Notes: generated by a model from the letters alone, not told the origin. Shown: positions 45,644 through 53,786, counted from the first letter of the stretch. The stretch: DNA of 64,000 nucleotides from Pseudomonas fluorescens (GCF_902498065.1 NZ_CABVIR010000011.1:57924-121923); one strand, 5' to 3'. Numbers and translations: made by a program.

Positions 45644-45659
45644 AGGCACAGAAGCTGCA
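45644..45659 (+). promoter_or_regulatory. Sigma-54 promoter of the SfnB-like operon
   Basis: AGGCACAGAAGCTGCA matches TGGCACRNNNNTTGCW at 14 of 16 positions, with the invariant GG-N10-GC spacing. The start codon is 35 bases downstream. Confidence 0.72.
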
Positions 45660-45693
45660 ATGTCCTCCGGTAAACACTGTTGCCGAGAGACAT

Positions 45694-46908
45694 ATGCCTG
45701 AATCTGCCGTTTATCCGATCAACCCGCCGGCCGCCCATCGGATCGCCGATGAAGCCGAAGCCTTGCGCGTGGCCGAGCGCGTCGCTTTGGTCCTGCTGGA
45801 ACAGGACGCCGAGCGCGACCGCACGCGCCAGGTGCCAGCCGAGATCGTCGATCTGTATTCCAACAGTGGCTTGTGGGGCATCAGCGTGCCGAAAGCATTC
45901 GGTGGCGCGCAGGTGTCATACGCGGTGCTGGCGCAGGTCATCGCGATCATCTCGGCGGCCGATCCGTCGCTGGGCCAAATCCCGCAAAACCACTATTGCC
46001 TGCTGGAAGACATCCGCCTGCAAGGCACGCCCGAGCAGCAGGCGCACTTCTTCGGCCTGGCGTTGCAAGGACATCGGTTCGCCAATGCCTTGTCGGAAAC
46101 CGGCGGCAAGAACGTGCAGGACATTCAGGCGACCATCCGCCGCTATGGTGACGGCCATGTGATCAACGGCCGCAAGGGCTATTGCACCGGTTCGCTTTAC
46201 GCCCACTGGCTGGCGGTGCTGGCGCTGGATGAAGAGCTGAAAGGCCAGTTGTCCTTCGTCAAACGCGGCACCCCAGGGCTGGTGATCGTCGACGACTGGG
46301 ACAGCATCGGTCAGCGCACCACCTCCAGCGGCACCGTGCTGGCCGAGGACCTGCACGTCCCGGCGTTCAACGTGTTCCCGACTTGGCGCTCCTATGAAAG
46401 CCCGACTCTGGCCGGTCCGTTCGCGCAACTGACCACCGCCGCCATCGACGCCGGAATCGCCCGCGCAGCGCTACGCGACACCATCGCCTTCGTTCAGCAA
46501 TTCGCAAGGCCATGGATCGATGCCGGGGTGGAAAAGGCCAGCGAAGATCCGTTGACCATCATTCAGGTCGGCGGCCTGGAGATTCGCCTGGAAGCCGCCG
46601 AAGCCTTGCTGGAACGCGCCGGTTGGGCGCTGGATGCGGCACGTTCGATGCCCGATGAAGACAACGTCGCCCAAGCGTCCCTCGCCGTCGCGAAGGCCAA
46701 AGTGCTGACCACCGAAATCGCCATCGAAGCCAGCAACAAGCTGTTCGAACTCGGCGGCACCCGTTCGACCCTGAAGAAGCACAACTTCGACCGACACTGG
46801 CGCAACGCTCGCGTGCACACCCTGCATGATCCTGTGCGCTGGAAATACCACGTGGTCGGCAACTGGCTGCTCAACGGCGTGAAACCGCCGCGCCACGACT
46901 GGTCCTGA
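45694..46908 (+). CDS. sfnB: SfnB-like flavin-dependent monooxygenase (acyl-CoA dehydrogenase fold)
   Basis: A 404-residue protein of the SfnB/DszC group: acyl-CoA dehydrogenase fold, but used as FMNH2-dependent sulfur-compound monooxygenase or related enzyme. It shows YSNSGLWGISVPKAFGGAQV, ANALSETGGKNVQD, GRKGYCTGSLYAHW and the C-terminal ELGGTRSTLKKHNFDRHWRN, which replaces the dehydrogenase FAD loop. The ATG at 45694 has GAGA upstream; the longer frame runs into the promoter. It is followed 2 bases later by a permease gene. The sigma-54 site and palindrome imply SfnR control. The exact substrate, possibly dimethylsulfone-related, is not visible. Confidence 0.82.
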   Translation: MPESAVYPINPPAAHRIADEAEALRVAERVALVLLEQDAERDRTRQVPAEIVDLYSNSGLWGISVPKAFGGAQVSYAVLAQVIAIISAADPSLGQIPQNHYCLLEDIRLQGTPEQQAHFFGLALQGHRFANALSETGGKNVQDIQATIRRYGDGHVINGRKGYCTGSLYAHWLAVLALDEELKGQLSFVKRGTPGLVIVDDWDSIGQRTTSSGTVLAEDLHVPAFNVFPTWRSYESPTLAGPFAQLTTAAIDAGIARAALRDTIAFVQQFARPWIDAGVEKASEDPLTIIQVGGLEIRLEAAEALLERAGWALDAARSMPDEDNVAQASLAVAKAKVLTTEIAIEASNKLFELGGTRSTLKKHNFDRHWRNARVHTLHDPVRWKYHVVGNWLLNGVKPPRHDWS

Positions 46909-46910
46909 TC

Positions 46911-47576
46911 ATGGCCGAACTGTTCAAAAACATTTACTGGGCCGACATCGGCCAGGCCTGTCTCGACACGTTGAGCATGCTCGGTGCGGCCCTCGGTTTT
47001 ACCGTGCTGTTGGGGTTGCCGCTGGGCGTGGTGCTGTTCCTCACCGGTAAGCGCCAGTTGCACGAAGCCATCGGCGTTTACCGGGTGTTGTCGGTCATCG
47101 TGAACATGCTGCGTTCGCTGCCGTTCATCATTTTGCTGATTGTGTTGATTCCGCTGACCACGCTGCTGGTCGGCACTTCGCTGGGCGTGCCGGGGACCAT
47201 TCCGCCGCTGGTGGTCGGTTGCACGCCGTTCTTCGCGCGGCTGGTGGAAACCGCCTTGCGCGAAGTCGATCGCGGCGTCGTGGAAGCGACCCAGGCCATG
47301 GGCGGCACCACCTGGCAAATCATCCGCCACACCTTGTTGCCCGAGGCTCGCGGCGGGTTGCTGGCGGCGGTCACCGTGACCGCGATTGTGCTGGTGGATT
47401 ACACGGCGATGGCCGGGGTGATTGGCGGCGGCGGTCTGGGCGACCTGGCGATCCGCTACGGCTACCAGCGGTTCCAGACTGACGTGATGGTGGTCACTGT
47501 GGTGCTTTTACTGATTCTGGTCCAGGCCCTGCAAATGACCGGCGACCGATTGGTGGCGCGGTACAGCCGACGATAA
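46911..47576 (+). CDS. ABC transporter permease, MetI type
   Basis: A 221-residue membrane permease with five or so hydrophobic segments (LGAALGFTVLLGLPLGVVLF; LPFIILLIVLIPLTTLLVG; GLLAAVTVTAIVLVDYTAMA; VMVVTVVLLLILVQALQM). The EAA coupling loop reads EVDRGVVEATQAMGGTTWQI followed by LLPEA. It belongs to the methionine/organosulfur MetI family. It starts 2 bases after the SfnB-like stop, with no clear ribosome site, so translation is probably coupled. No ATPase gene is in this operon. Confidence 0.9.
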   Translation: MAELFKNIYWADIGQACLDTLSMLGAALGFTVLLGLPLGVVLFLTGKRQLHEAIGVYRVLSVIVNMLRSLPFIILLIVLIPLTTLLVGTSLGVPGTIPPLVVGCTPFFARLVETALREVDRGVVEATQAMGGTTWQIIRHTLLPEARGGLLAAVTVTAIVLVDYTAMAGVIGGGGLGDLAIRYGYQRFQTDVMVVTVVLLLILVQALQMTGDRLVARYSRR

Positions 47577-47649
47577 ATATTCGACTCAAAAAAACACGCA
47601 GGCCCACGTCCACCCCACGACGGCCACTCAATCTGCCTAGGAGCACAAC

Positions 47650-48420
47650 ATGAAAAAGACCCTGGCCATTCTGGCTGCCCTCGTCTCGTTAAGCGTTCAC
47701 GCCAACGAAAAACTCACCGTCGGTGCCACGCCGGTGCCGCACGCGGAGATCCTCGAGTTCGTCAAACCAACCCTGGCCAAGGAAGGCGTGGACCTGGACA
47801 TCAAGGTCTTCACTGATTTCATCCAGCCCAACCAGCAGCTTGCGCTGAAGAACCTTGACGCCAACTATTACCAGTACCGGCCGTTTCTCGATGACTACAA
47901 CAAAACCCGCCACACCGATCTGGTGCCAGTGGTCGGCGTGCACATCGAGCCGTTCGGGGCTTATTCGACCAAAATCAAAAACATTACCGAGCTGAAGGAT
48001 GGCGCCACCGTGTCCATCCCTAACGACCCGGTGAACACCGGCCGCGCGCTGGTGCTGCTGCACGAGGCCGGGCTGATCAAACTCAAGGACCCGATCAATA
48101 CCCTGGCCACTCCGCGCGACATCGCGGAAAACCCCAAGCACCTGAAAATCCGTGAACTGGAAGGCGCGTTGCTGGCGCGTTCGGTGAGCCAGGTGGACCT
48201 GGCGTTCGTGTTCGCCAACTACGCCCTGGAAGCGGGGATCGACACCAACAGCGCGTTGATCGTCGAGAAGGGCAAGAGCCTGTACATCGAGTTTCTGGTG
48301 GCCCGGCCGGACAACATCAACGACCCGGGTTTGCAGAAACTGGCCAAGGCGTTGAATTCCGACGAGGTCCGCCAGTTCATCCTGACCCGTTACAAAGGGC
48401 AGATTGCGCCGGGGTTCTAA
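47650..48420 (+). CDS. MetQ/NlpA-type periplasmic binding protein
   Basis: A 256-residue solute-binding protein: signal peptide about 1-19 (KKTLAILAALVSLSVHA), then KLTVGATPVPHAEILEFVKP, DANYYQYRPFLDDYNKT, IPNDPVNTGRALVLLHEAGL and the NlpA-family end with IEFLVARPDN. There is no lipobox Cys, unlike E. coli MetQ, so it should be soluble. Ligand likely methionine, its sulfoxide or another organosulfur compound, inferred from family and neighbours. AGGAGC lies before the ATG. Confidence 0.9.
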   Translation: MKKTLAILAALVSLSVHANEKLTVGATPVPHAEILEFVKPTLAKEGVDLDIKVFTDFIQPNQQLALKNLDANYYQYRPFLDDYNKTRHTDLVPVVGVHIEPFGAYSTKIKNITELKDGATVSIPNDPVNTGRALVLLHEAGLIKLKDPINTLATPRDIAENPKHLKIRELEGALLARSVSQVDLAFVFANYALEAGIDTNSALIVEKGKSLYIEFLVARPDNINDPGLQKLAKALNSDEVRQFILTRYKGQIAPGF

Positions 48421-48442
48421 ATTTTCGTTGATAGACAGGACG

Positions 48443-48499
48443 CCATCGCGGGCAACACACGCTCCCACAGGTTTTGTGTCGGGCTTGCCCGTGATGGCC
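48443..48499. repeat. REP pair between the metQ-like gene and soxR
   Basis: Inverted REP units at 48443-48471 and 48481-48499 with CGGGCAA/TTGCCCG cores, in the gap between convergent genes. Probable transcript end. Confidence 0.75.
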
Positions 48500-48505
48500 G
48501 CGCCG

Positions 48506-48973
48506 TTATTTAGGATCTGTCCCCGATTCAAGAAGCTGCGCGCCCGGCCCCTGTTCCCCCAACACATCCCCAAAATTGCGCAACGGACACGCCTCCATCG
48601 ACAAACACCCACAGCCGATACAGCCATTGAGCTTGTCCCGCAGCAAGGTCAACTGATTGATCCGCTCATCCAGCTCGCGACTCCATTGCGCCGACAACAC
48701 CTTCCAGTCCGCCGCCGTCGGCGCCCGGTTATCCGGCAGGGTTTTCAACGCCTCACCAATCTCCGCCAACGGAATCCCCAGGCGCTGTGCGACTTTGATC
48801 AGCGCCACCCGCCGCAATACTTCCCGTGGATAACGCCGCTGGTTGCCCTGATTGCGATTGCTTTTGATCAGCCCTTTGGATTCATAAAAGTGCAGCGCCG
48901 TGACCGCCACGCCGCTGCGGGCGGCGACCTGGCCGACGGTCAGTTCTTGATGCAGGTGTTCCGAGGTGATCAT
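48506..48973 (-). CDS. soxR: Redox-sensing regulator SoxR
   Basis: A 155-residue MerR-family regulator. Helix-turn-helix LTVGQVAARSGVAVTALHFY at about 10-30, a dimerisation helix, and the 2Fe-2S cysteine cluster CIGCGCLSMEAC (C-X2-C-X-C-X5-C) near residues 117-128. In pseudomonads SoxR responds to redox-active compounds such as phenazines and drives a small regulon, not SoxS. It is divergent from a monooxygenase gene whose promoter carries the SoxR box, as for PA2273/PA2274 in P. aeruginosa. Confidence 0.95.
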   Translation of the reverse strand: MITSEHLHQELTVGQVAARSGVAVTALHFYESKGLIKSNRNQGNQRRYPREVLRRVALIKVAQRLGIPLAEIGEALKTLPDNRAPTAADWKVLSAQWSRELDERINQLTLLRDKLNGCIGCGCLSMEACPLRNFGDVLGEQGPGAQLLESGTDPK

Positions 48974-48986
48974 GTGAAAAATGCCC

Positions 48987-49017
48987 TTGACCTCTAGTTA
49001 ACTCAAGGTTTTACCCT
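48987..49017 (+). promoter_or_regulatory. SoxR-controlled promoter with SoxR box
   Basis: The box CCTCTAGTTAACTCAAGG (48991-49008) matches the SoxR consensus at 16 of 18 positions. It lies between TTGACC (48987-48992) and TACCCT (49012-49017) with the unusual 19-base spacer typical of MerR-family activated promoters. The box sits in the soxR/monooxygenase gap. Confidence 0.9.
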
Positions 49018-49067
49018 GCAGGCCTTCGGATCGCAAGATCCGCCTGACACGTCAGTGGGGACTTTTC

Positions 49068-49433
49068 ATGCAAGCACCAGAGAAAAATCGCAGCTTCACC
49101 CAATTGATCGAATTCGAGATCGAACCCCATCAGCAGCCCGCACTGGTCTCGGCGCTGTCGTTACAAACCGAACGCCTGGCTCAGCGCTACAGCGGTTTTC
49201 TCAGCGCGAGCATCCAGGCCAGCGACGATGGCCGGCGGGTGCTCAATTACCTGCAATGGCAATCGCGTGAGGCGGGGGAAGCCGCGTTTCAGAGTTTTGA
49301 AAGCGGCGAGCAGGATTTCTGGCAACTGATCCGCGCCCATCAGGCGAAAACCGTGACCTTCGGCTCGTTCCAGGTGCTGCACAGTCTCGAGCGCAGCCAC
49401 GACAACGCGTTGCACTGCAATCTGGTGGCTTAG
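49068..49433 (+). CDS. Antibiotic-biosynthesis-monooxygenase-domain protein, SoxR target
   Basis: A 121-residue ABM-fold protein (dimeric alpha-beta barrel): FTQLIEFEIEPHQQPALVSA, RYSGFLSASIQASDDGRRVL, NYLQWQSREAGEAAFQSFE and FGSFQVLHS. Such proteins oxidise quinones or aromatic metabolites without cofactors. It resembles PA2274, a known SoxR-induced gene. Its promoter at 48987-49017 carries the SoxR box. The last four bases overlap convergent sfnR. Confidence 0.87.
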   Translation: MQAPEKNRSFTQLIEFEIEPHQQPALVSALSLQTERLAQRYSGFLSASIQASDDGRRVLNYLQWQSREAGEAAFQSFESGEQDFWQLIRAHQAKTVTFGSFQVLHSLERSHDNALHCNLVA

Positions 49434-50533
49434 ATCGAGAGTTGCATCAAGCGCTCACCCTGCACGTTTTCCGTGGGGCGGCGTTTGTTCACCGCCAGCT
49501 CACCGATCTTGATCAGGCGTGTGCGCGTGACGTTGCGGCTCAAGCCCAGCAGCGCGGCGGTGTGCACCTGGTTGTAATGGCTGAAACGGTAAGCCGCACG
49601 CAGCAAGGCGTCCTCGACTTTCTCGTGCAGCGCGCCGGCCTGTTCCTCGAACAGCTTCTGAAAGGCCCGGTCGAGCAGGGCTTCCGGGGAATCGTCGAGT
49701 TGGCTGTGGTAGTCGTCCTGACGCTCGATGCGCATGTTCGACAGCCGCAAGTCATCGCGCTCGATCACGCCGTTCCGGCAAATCAGCAGGGTGTGGTGAA
49801 TGACGTTTTCCAGCTCGCGGATGTTCCCCGGCCAACTGTAACTGCGCAGTTTCAATTCAGCGTCTTTGCTGATGGTGATGGTGCCGTAGCCTAGGCGCTG
49901 ACTGTAGGCTTCGACGAAGTGACGGGTCAGCGGCAGGATGTCGCCGGGGCGATCACGCAGCGGGCTCAGTTCCAGGCTGACCACGTCGAGGCGGTAATAC
50001 AGGTCTTCGCGAAAATGCCCGGCGTTGATGGCTTTTTCCAGTTGCACGTTGGTCGCCGCCAGCACCCGCACGTTGATCGGAATGCTCTTGCGCGAACCCA
50101 GGCGCACCACTTCGCGCTCCTGCAACACCCGCAGCAATTTCACCTGAATCGCCATCGGCAGATCACCGATTTCATCGAGGAACAAGGTGCCGCCGTCGGC
50201 CTCTTCGAACCAGCCGGCCTTGGCGCTCAAGGCACCGGTGAACGCACCTTTTTCGTGGCCGAACAACTCGGCCTCGACCAGGGATTCAGAGAACGCGCCG
50301 CAGTTCACCGCCACGAACGGTCGGTTACGCCGGGCGCTGAGGTTGTGGATATGTCGCGCCACCAACTCTTTGCCAGTGCCGGTTTCGCCAATGATCAGCA
50401 CGCTGGCTTCGCTGGGCGCGACCTGTTGGATGTGGGCGAGCAGGGCCTGGGATTTCGGGTCTTCGAACACCTGCGCCGTGGCGCGGATCGACGTGGCCAG
50501 GGCGGGCGAGGGCGGTAAGGTCAGCAGTTGCAT
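49430..50533 (-). CDS. sfnR: Sigma-54-dependent activator SfnR
   Basis: A 367-residue enhancer-binding protein that turns on organosulfur genes with sigma-54. There is no N-terminal sensory domain: after about 25 residues the AAA+ module starts, with Walker A IIGETGTGKELVARH, the sigma-54 contact GAFTGA, Walker B GGTLFLDEIGDLP, and the sensor regions FREDLYYRLDVV and WPGNIRELENVIHH. The C-terminal Fis-type helix-turn-helix is HTAALLGLSRNVTRTRLIKI. Lacking a receiver, it is presumably controlled by its own level. Last gene of msuE-msuD-msuC-sfnR; 21 bases follow msuC. Confidence 0.92.
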   Translation of the reverse strand: MQLLTLPPSPALATSIRATAQVFEDPKSQALLAHIQQVAPSEASVLIIGETGTGKELVARHIHNLSARRNRPFVAVNCGAFSESLVEAELFGHEKGAFTGALSAKAGWFEEADGGTLFLDEIGDLPMAIQVKLLRVLQEREVVRLGSRKSIPINVRVLAATNVQLEKAINAGHFREDLYYRLDVVSLELSPLRDRPGDILPLTRHFVEAYSQRLGYGTITISKDAELKLRSYSWPGNIRELENVIHHTLLICRNGVIERDDLRLSNMRIERQDDYHSQLDDSPEALLDRAFQKLFEEQAGALHEKVEDALLRAAYRFSHYNQVHTAALLGLSRNVTRTRLIKIGELAVNKRRPTENVQGERLMQLSI

Positions 50534-50554
50534 GGGGCAGGCTCCATGAGAAGG

Positions 50555-51742
50555 CTATGAATAGAAAGTCGGAATCGGCAGGGACTGGTTCAATGCCCAG
50601 TCGCCCAGTTCATGGAGTTTGTAATCCACCGGGTCGTGCAGGGTTTGCGTGCGCAGGTTGCGCCAGTGGCGGTCCAGTCGCAGTGAGGCGTGAGTCGAGC
50701 GCGCGCCGGTCACTTCGAACAGCCGGCTGCAGAGTTCAAGGCCGTTGCGGGTGGCGGCGACCTTGGCCGTGGCGATGGCGGTAGCCAGGTGACCGCGTTC
50801 TTCGGCACTGAGGTTCGGGCCTTTCGCCCAGGCCTTGTCGAGCAGGTCGGCGGCGCGTTCCACCAGCAAGCGAACGCCTTCAAGTGCGACCCAGAATTCG
50901 CCGTAATGGTTGAGGACATACGGGTCCTGGCGCACATCCTGCGCACTGGATTTGTGCCACGGGCGGGTTTCGGTGAGGGTGTATTGCCGCGCTTCCTCGA
51001 AGGCGCCTTCGGCAATGCCGAGGAACATGTGGGTGAACGTCAGCTGCGCGATCAATGGCCGCAGGCAGGCGAACGGTGTGCTCAGCGGACCCGGGTCGAG
51101 CAGCAATTCCGATTCTTCGACCCGCACCCGTTCGAACGAAGCGCTGCCGCTGTCGGTCTGGCGCTGACCCATGTTGTTCCAGTCGTCGTGCAGGGTGATG
51201 CCGCTGCGGCCGCTGGGGATCGCGGCGATCAACAGCTTGCCGCCGGCGTTTTCGTCCACCGCCGAGGCAATCAGCATTTCCGAATCGCTGGCGCCGGAGC
51301 AGAAACTTTTCTTGCCGGAAAACTCGCGCCAGCCGCTGAGTTTTTTCACCACGGTGCGGGTGTCCAGCGGGTTGAGGGCATTGCCCCAGAACCAGTTCTT
51401 GCGCGCGGTCTGTTCGAACCACGGCTGCCACTGCTCGGACCGGGCGAACAGGCGCACGGTGGCGAGCATCAGGTGATGAAAACCGAAGACGTGGGCGATC
51501 GAACTGTCGACCTTGGCGAACTCGCGCACGATGGTCAGGGTTTCACTCCAGCTGGCGCCGAGGCCGCCGTACTGGGTGGGAATGCTCAAGGCGAGCAGGC
51601 CGCTGCGGCGCAGGGCGTCACGCTCGGCTTTCGGCGTACCGCCACGTTCGTCGCGCTCGACCGCGGTCAAGGCAAACTCGGCAGCCAACTGGCGGGCGGT
51701 TTGCAAGGGGGATATCAGGGCGCTTAGCGGCTTGGCAGTCAC
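50555..51742 (-). CDS. msuC: Methanesulfinate monooxygenase MsuC
   Basis: A 395-residue FMNH2-dependent monooxygenase of the DszC/acyl-CoA dehydrogenase fold. It converts methanesulfinate to methanesulfonate, the MsuD substrate. Motifs: LLALSIPTQYGGLGASWSET, KKSFCSGASDSEMLIASAVD, GITLHDDWNNMGQRQTDSGS and the C-terminal VTGARSTHASLRLDRHWRN. The GTG at 51742 with GAGGAG 7 bases upstream is chosen, giving the normal MsuC length. A longer frame would translate the REP pair at 51776-51868 and is rejected. Confidence 0.9.
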   Translation of the reverse strand: MTAKPLSALISPLQTARQLAAEFALTAVERDERGGTPKAERDALRRSGLLALSIPTQYGGLGASWSETLTIVREFAKVDSSIAHVFGFHHLMLATVRLFARSEQWQPWFEQTARKNWFWGNALNPLDTRTVVKKLSGWREFSGKKSFCSGASDSEMLIASAVDENAGGKLLIAAIPSGRSGITLHDDWNNMGQRQTDSGSASFERVRVEESELLLDPGPLSTPFACLRPLIAQLTFTHMFLGIAEGAFEEARQYTLTETRPWHKSSAQDVRQDPYVLNHYGEFWVALEGVRLLVERAADLLDKAWAKGPNLSAEERGHLATAIATAKVAATRNGLELCSRLFEVTGARSTHASLRLDRHWRNLRTQTLHDPVDYKLHELGDWALNQSLPIPTFYS

Positions 51743-51775
51743 GCGGGGCTCCTCAGTGAATTCAGGACCGATCCG

Positions 51776-51868
51776 CTGTGGTAGCGAGCCTGCTCGCGAA
51801 GGGGCCGGTACATTCAACATCAGTGTCGACGGTACGGACGCTTTCGCGAGCAGGCTCGCTCCCACAGG
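51776..51868. repeat. REP pair between msuD and msuC
   Basis: Inverted units at 51776-51802 and 51841-51868 with GCGAGC/GCTCGC cores, inside the presumed msuEDC-sfnR transcript. Such intra-operon REPs can lower downstream expression or protect the upstream mRNA. Confidence 0.85.
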
Positions 51869-51878
51869 TATTGGGTGG

Positions 51879-53024
51879 TCAGGCCGTGGCTTTGGCGGGC
51901 AGCACATCATTGGCGATCATTTCGCCAAACGGCCCGGTGAGGTTGGTGACACCGCGCCCCGCCAGGCTTGCGTACGGTTCAGGCAACAGCGGGAACACCA
52001 ACTCGGCAAAGCGATACGCCTCTTCGAGGTGTGGATAACCGGAGAAGATGAAGCTCTCGATCCCCAAGTCCGCGTATTCCTTGATGCGCGCCGCCACTTG
52101 CTGCGGATCACCCACCAGCGCCGTGCCGGCACCGCCGCGCACCAGGCCGACACCGGCCCACAGGTTGGGGGCGATTTCCAGGTTGTCGCGACGTCCGTCA
52201 TGCAACGCCGCCATGCGCCGCTGGCCTTCGGAGTCGAAGCGCGAGAACGACTTTTGCGCCGCGGCGATGGTCTCGTCGCTGATGTGTTCGATCAGTTTGT
52301 CGGCGGCTTTCCACGCCTCTTCGGCCGTCTCGCGAACGATCACGTGCAAGCGAATCCCGAACTTCACCGTGCGCCCGTTGCGTGCCGCGCGCTCACGCAC
52401 ATCGGCGAGTTTTTCCGCGACGGCGGCCGGTGGTTCGCCCCAGGTCAGGTAGACATCAACCTGCTCGGCGGCGAGTTCATGGGCGGCTTCGGACGAACCA
52501 CCGAAGTACAACGGTGGATAGGGTTTCTGCACCGGCGGATAAAGGGCTTTGGCGTTTTGCACCTGCAGGTGTTTGCCTTCGAAATCCACCGCTTCGCCTT
52601 GCAGCACGCGACGCCAGATGTGCAGGAATTCGTCGGTGACTTCATAGCGTTCGCTGTGATCGAGGAAGATCCCGTCGCCACGGTTTTCGTCCGGGTCGCC
52701 GCCGGTCACTACGTTGATCAGCAAGCGGCCGTTGGACAGACGATCCAGGGTCGCGGCCATGCGCGCCGAGACCGTCGGCGAAATAATCCCCGGACGAATC
52801 GCCACCAGATAGCGCAGGCGCTCGGTCAACGGCACCAGCGCCGAGGCGATCACCCACGAATCCTCGCAGGAACGCCCGGTGGGAATCAGCACGCCGTGGT
52901 AGCCGAGGCTGTCAGCGGCCTGAGCCACTTGTTTCAGATAGTTGAGCGTCACCGGGCGAGCGCCCTGCGTGGTGCCCAGGTAGTGGCCATCGCCGTGGGT
53001 TGGCAGAAACCAGAAAACATCCAT
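51879..53024 (-). CDS. msuD: FMNH2-dependent methanesulfonate/alkanesulfonate monooxygenase MsuD
   Basis: A 381-residue bacterial-luciferase-fold enzyme that cleaves C-S bonds of alkanesulfonates to aldehyde and sulfite. SsuD/MsuD signatures: FWFLPTHGDGHYLGTT, GVLIPTGRSCEDSWVIASAL, LINVVTGGDPDENRGDG, LYFGGSSEAAHELAAEQVD and GVGLVRGGAGTALVGDP. The Arg and His residues used in catalysis are present. AAGGAT precedes the ATG; 10 bases separate it from msuE, which supplies FMNH2. Confidence 0.93.
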   Translation of the reverse strand: MDVFWFLPTHGDGHYLGTTQGARPVTLNYLKQVAQAADSLGYHGVLIPTGRSCEDSWVIASALVPLTERLRYLVAIRPGIISPTVSARMAATLDRLSNGRLLINVVTGGDPDENRGDGIFLDHSERYEVTDEFLHIWRRVLQGEAVDFEGKHLQVQNAKALYPPVQKPYPPLYFGGSSEAAHELAAEQVDVYLTWGEPPAAVAEKLADVRERAARNGRTVKFGIRLHVIVRETAEEAWKAADKLIEHISDETIAAAQKSFSRFDSEGQRRMAALHDGRRDNLEIAPNLWAGVGLVRGGAGTALVGDPQQVAARIKEYADLGIESFIFSGYPHLEEAYRFAELVFPLLPEPYASLAGRGVTNLTGPFGEMIANDVLPAKATA

Positions 53025-53034
53025 GAAGAGATCC

Positions 53035-53598
53035 TTAAGCGATTTTCAGCAGATTTTTGGGGTGCACGCCGAACAACGGCGCTGCGCGTTCTGCAGCAAG
53101 ACGAATGCGGGCCTTCAAGGGCTCACTGGTTATTTGGTAATTGGCGAAATCGGCTTCGGTGGCGTAGACGCCGATCGGCAGGGTCAGCGCCTGGAAGAAA
53201 CTGAACAGCGGCCGCAACTGGTGATCGAGCACCAGCGCATGCCGTTCGCTGCCACCGGTGGCAGCGAGCAGTACCGGCGTATCAATCAGCGCGTTCAAGT
53301 CGATCAGGTCGAAGAGGTGTTTAAGCAGGCCCGGGTAGGAGCCGCGATAAACCGGCGCGGCGACGATCAGCAGATCAGCGTGCTCGATGGCTTGCAGCTC
53401 GGCTTCGATGTCGGCGCTCAGTTCCTGACGCGACAGTGCAGCGCCCAGTGGCCGGGCGATGTCTCCCAGTTCGATCAGCTTGCTCTCGATCGGCAATTGC
53501 TCGGCCAGTTCGGCCAACAGCGCCTGGGTCAGCACCAACGTGCGGGACGGACGCCAGGTACCGCCGGAGAGGGCAACGACTTTCAATGGACGCGACAT
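53035..53598 (-). CDS. msuE: NAD(P)H-dependent FMN reductase MsuE
   Basis: A 187-residue flavodoxin-fold reductase giving FMNH2 to MsuD and MsuC. It has VVALSGGTWRPSRTLVLTQA near the N-terminus (FMN phosphate loop) and the family segment DLLIVAAPVYRGSYPGLLKH, followed by a GGSERHALVLDHQLRPL motif. The start at 53598 has AAGGAA upstream and places the first beta strand at the N-terminus. It heads the operon behind the sigma-54 promoter at 53654-53669. Confidence 0.92.
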   Translation of the reverse strand: MSRPLKVVALSGGTWRPSRTLVLTQALLAELAEQLPIESKLIELGDIARPLGAALSRQELSADIEAELQAIEHADLLIVAAPVYRGSYPGLLKHLFDLIDLNALIDTPVLLAATGGSERHALVLDHQLRPLFSFFQALTLPIGVYATEADFANYQITSEPLKARIRLAAERAAPLFGVHPKNLLKIA

Positions 53599-53653
53599 GA
53601 TCAGTTCCTTTTTAAACAGTTGCTCAGCGAGCAGTGAGTAGTCACAGGGCTTG

Positions 53654-53669
53654 AGCAAGAGCTGTACCA
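53654..53669 (-). promoter_or_regulatory. Sigma-54 promoter of msuEDC-sfnR
   Basis: On the minus strand: TGGTACAGCTCTTGCT, a perfect fit to TGGYACRNNNNTTGCW. The -12 end is 56 bases upstream of the msuE start codon. Confidence 0.9.
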
Positions 53670-53751
53670 ATCCATCGAGCCCACGTTTTGCGTGGCTTGC
53701 AGCGTATTGATGCCTGCGTGCTGTTCGATTTTAAGGACTGTTTGTTGAATG

Positions 53752-53786
53752 ACTGTTGCCTGGCAAACAGTTGCGTGGGCAACAGT
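53752..53786. promoter_or_regulatory. Overlapping palindromes, candidate SfnR enhancer sites
   Basis: A perfect ACTGTT-N8-AACAGT at 53752-53771 and a one-mismatch copy (ACAGTT-N8-AACAGT) at 53767-53786, offset by 15 bases. An extra ACTGTT half-site at 53737 keeps the 15-base period. They lie 80-120 bases upstream of the sigma-54 promoter. No gene is seen in the 480-base msuE-lipoprotein gap. Confidence 0.75.

Noticed and set aside
51743..51910. Longer N-terminus for MsuC reading through the REP pair
   Set aside because: GTG at 51742 has GAGGAG at ideal spacing and gives the normal family length; unlike fpvD, here a good start lies after the repeat.
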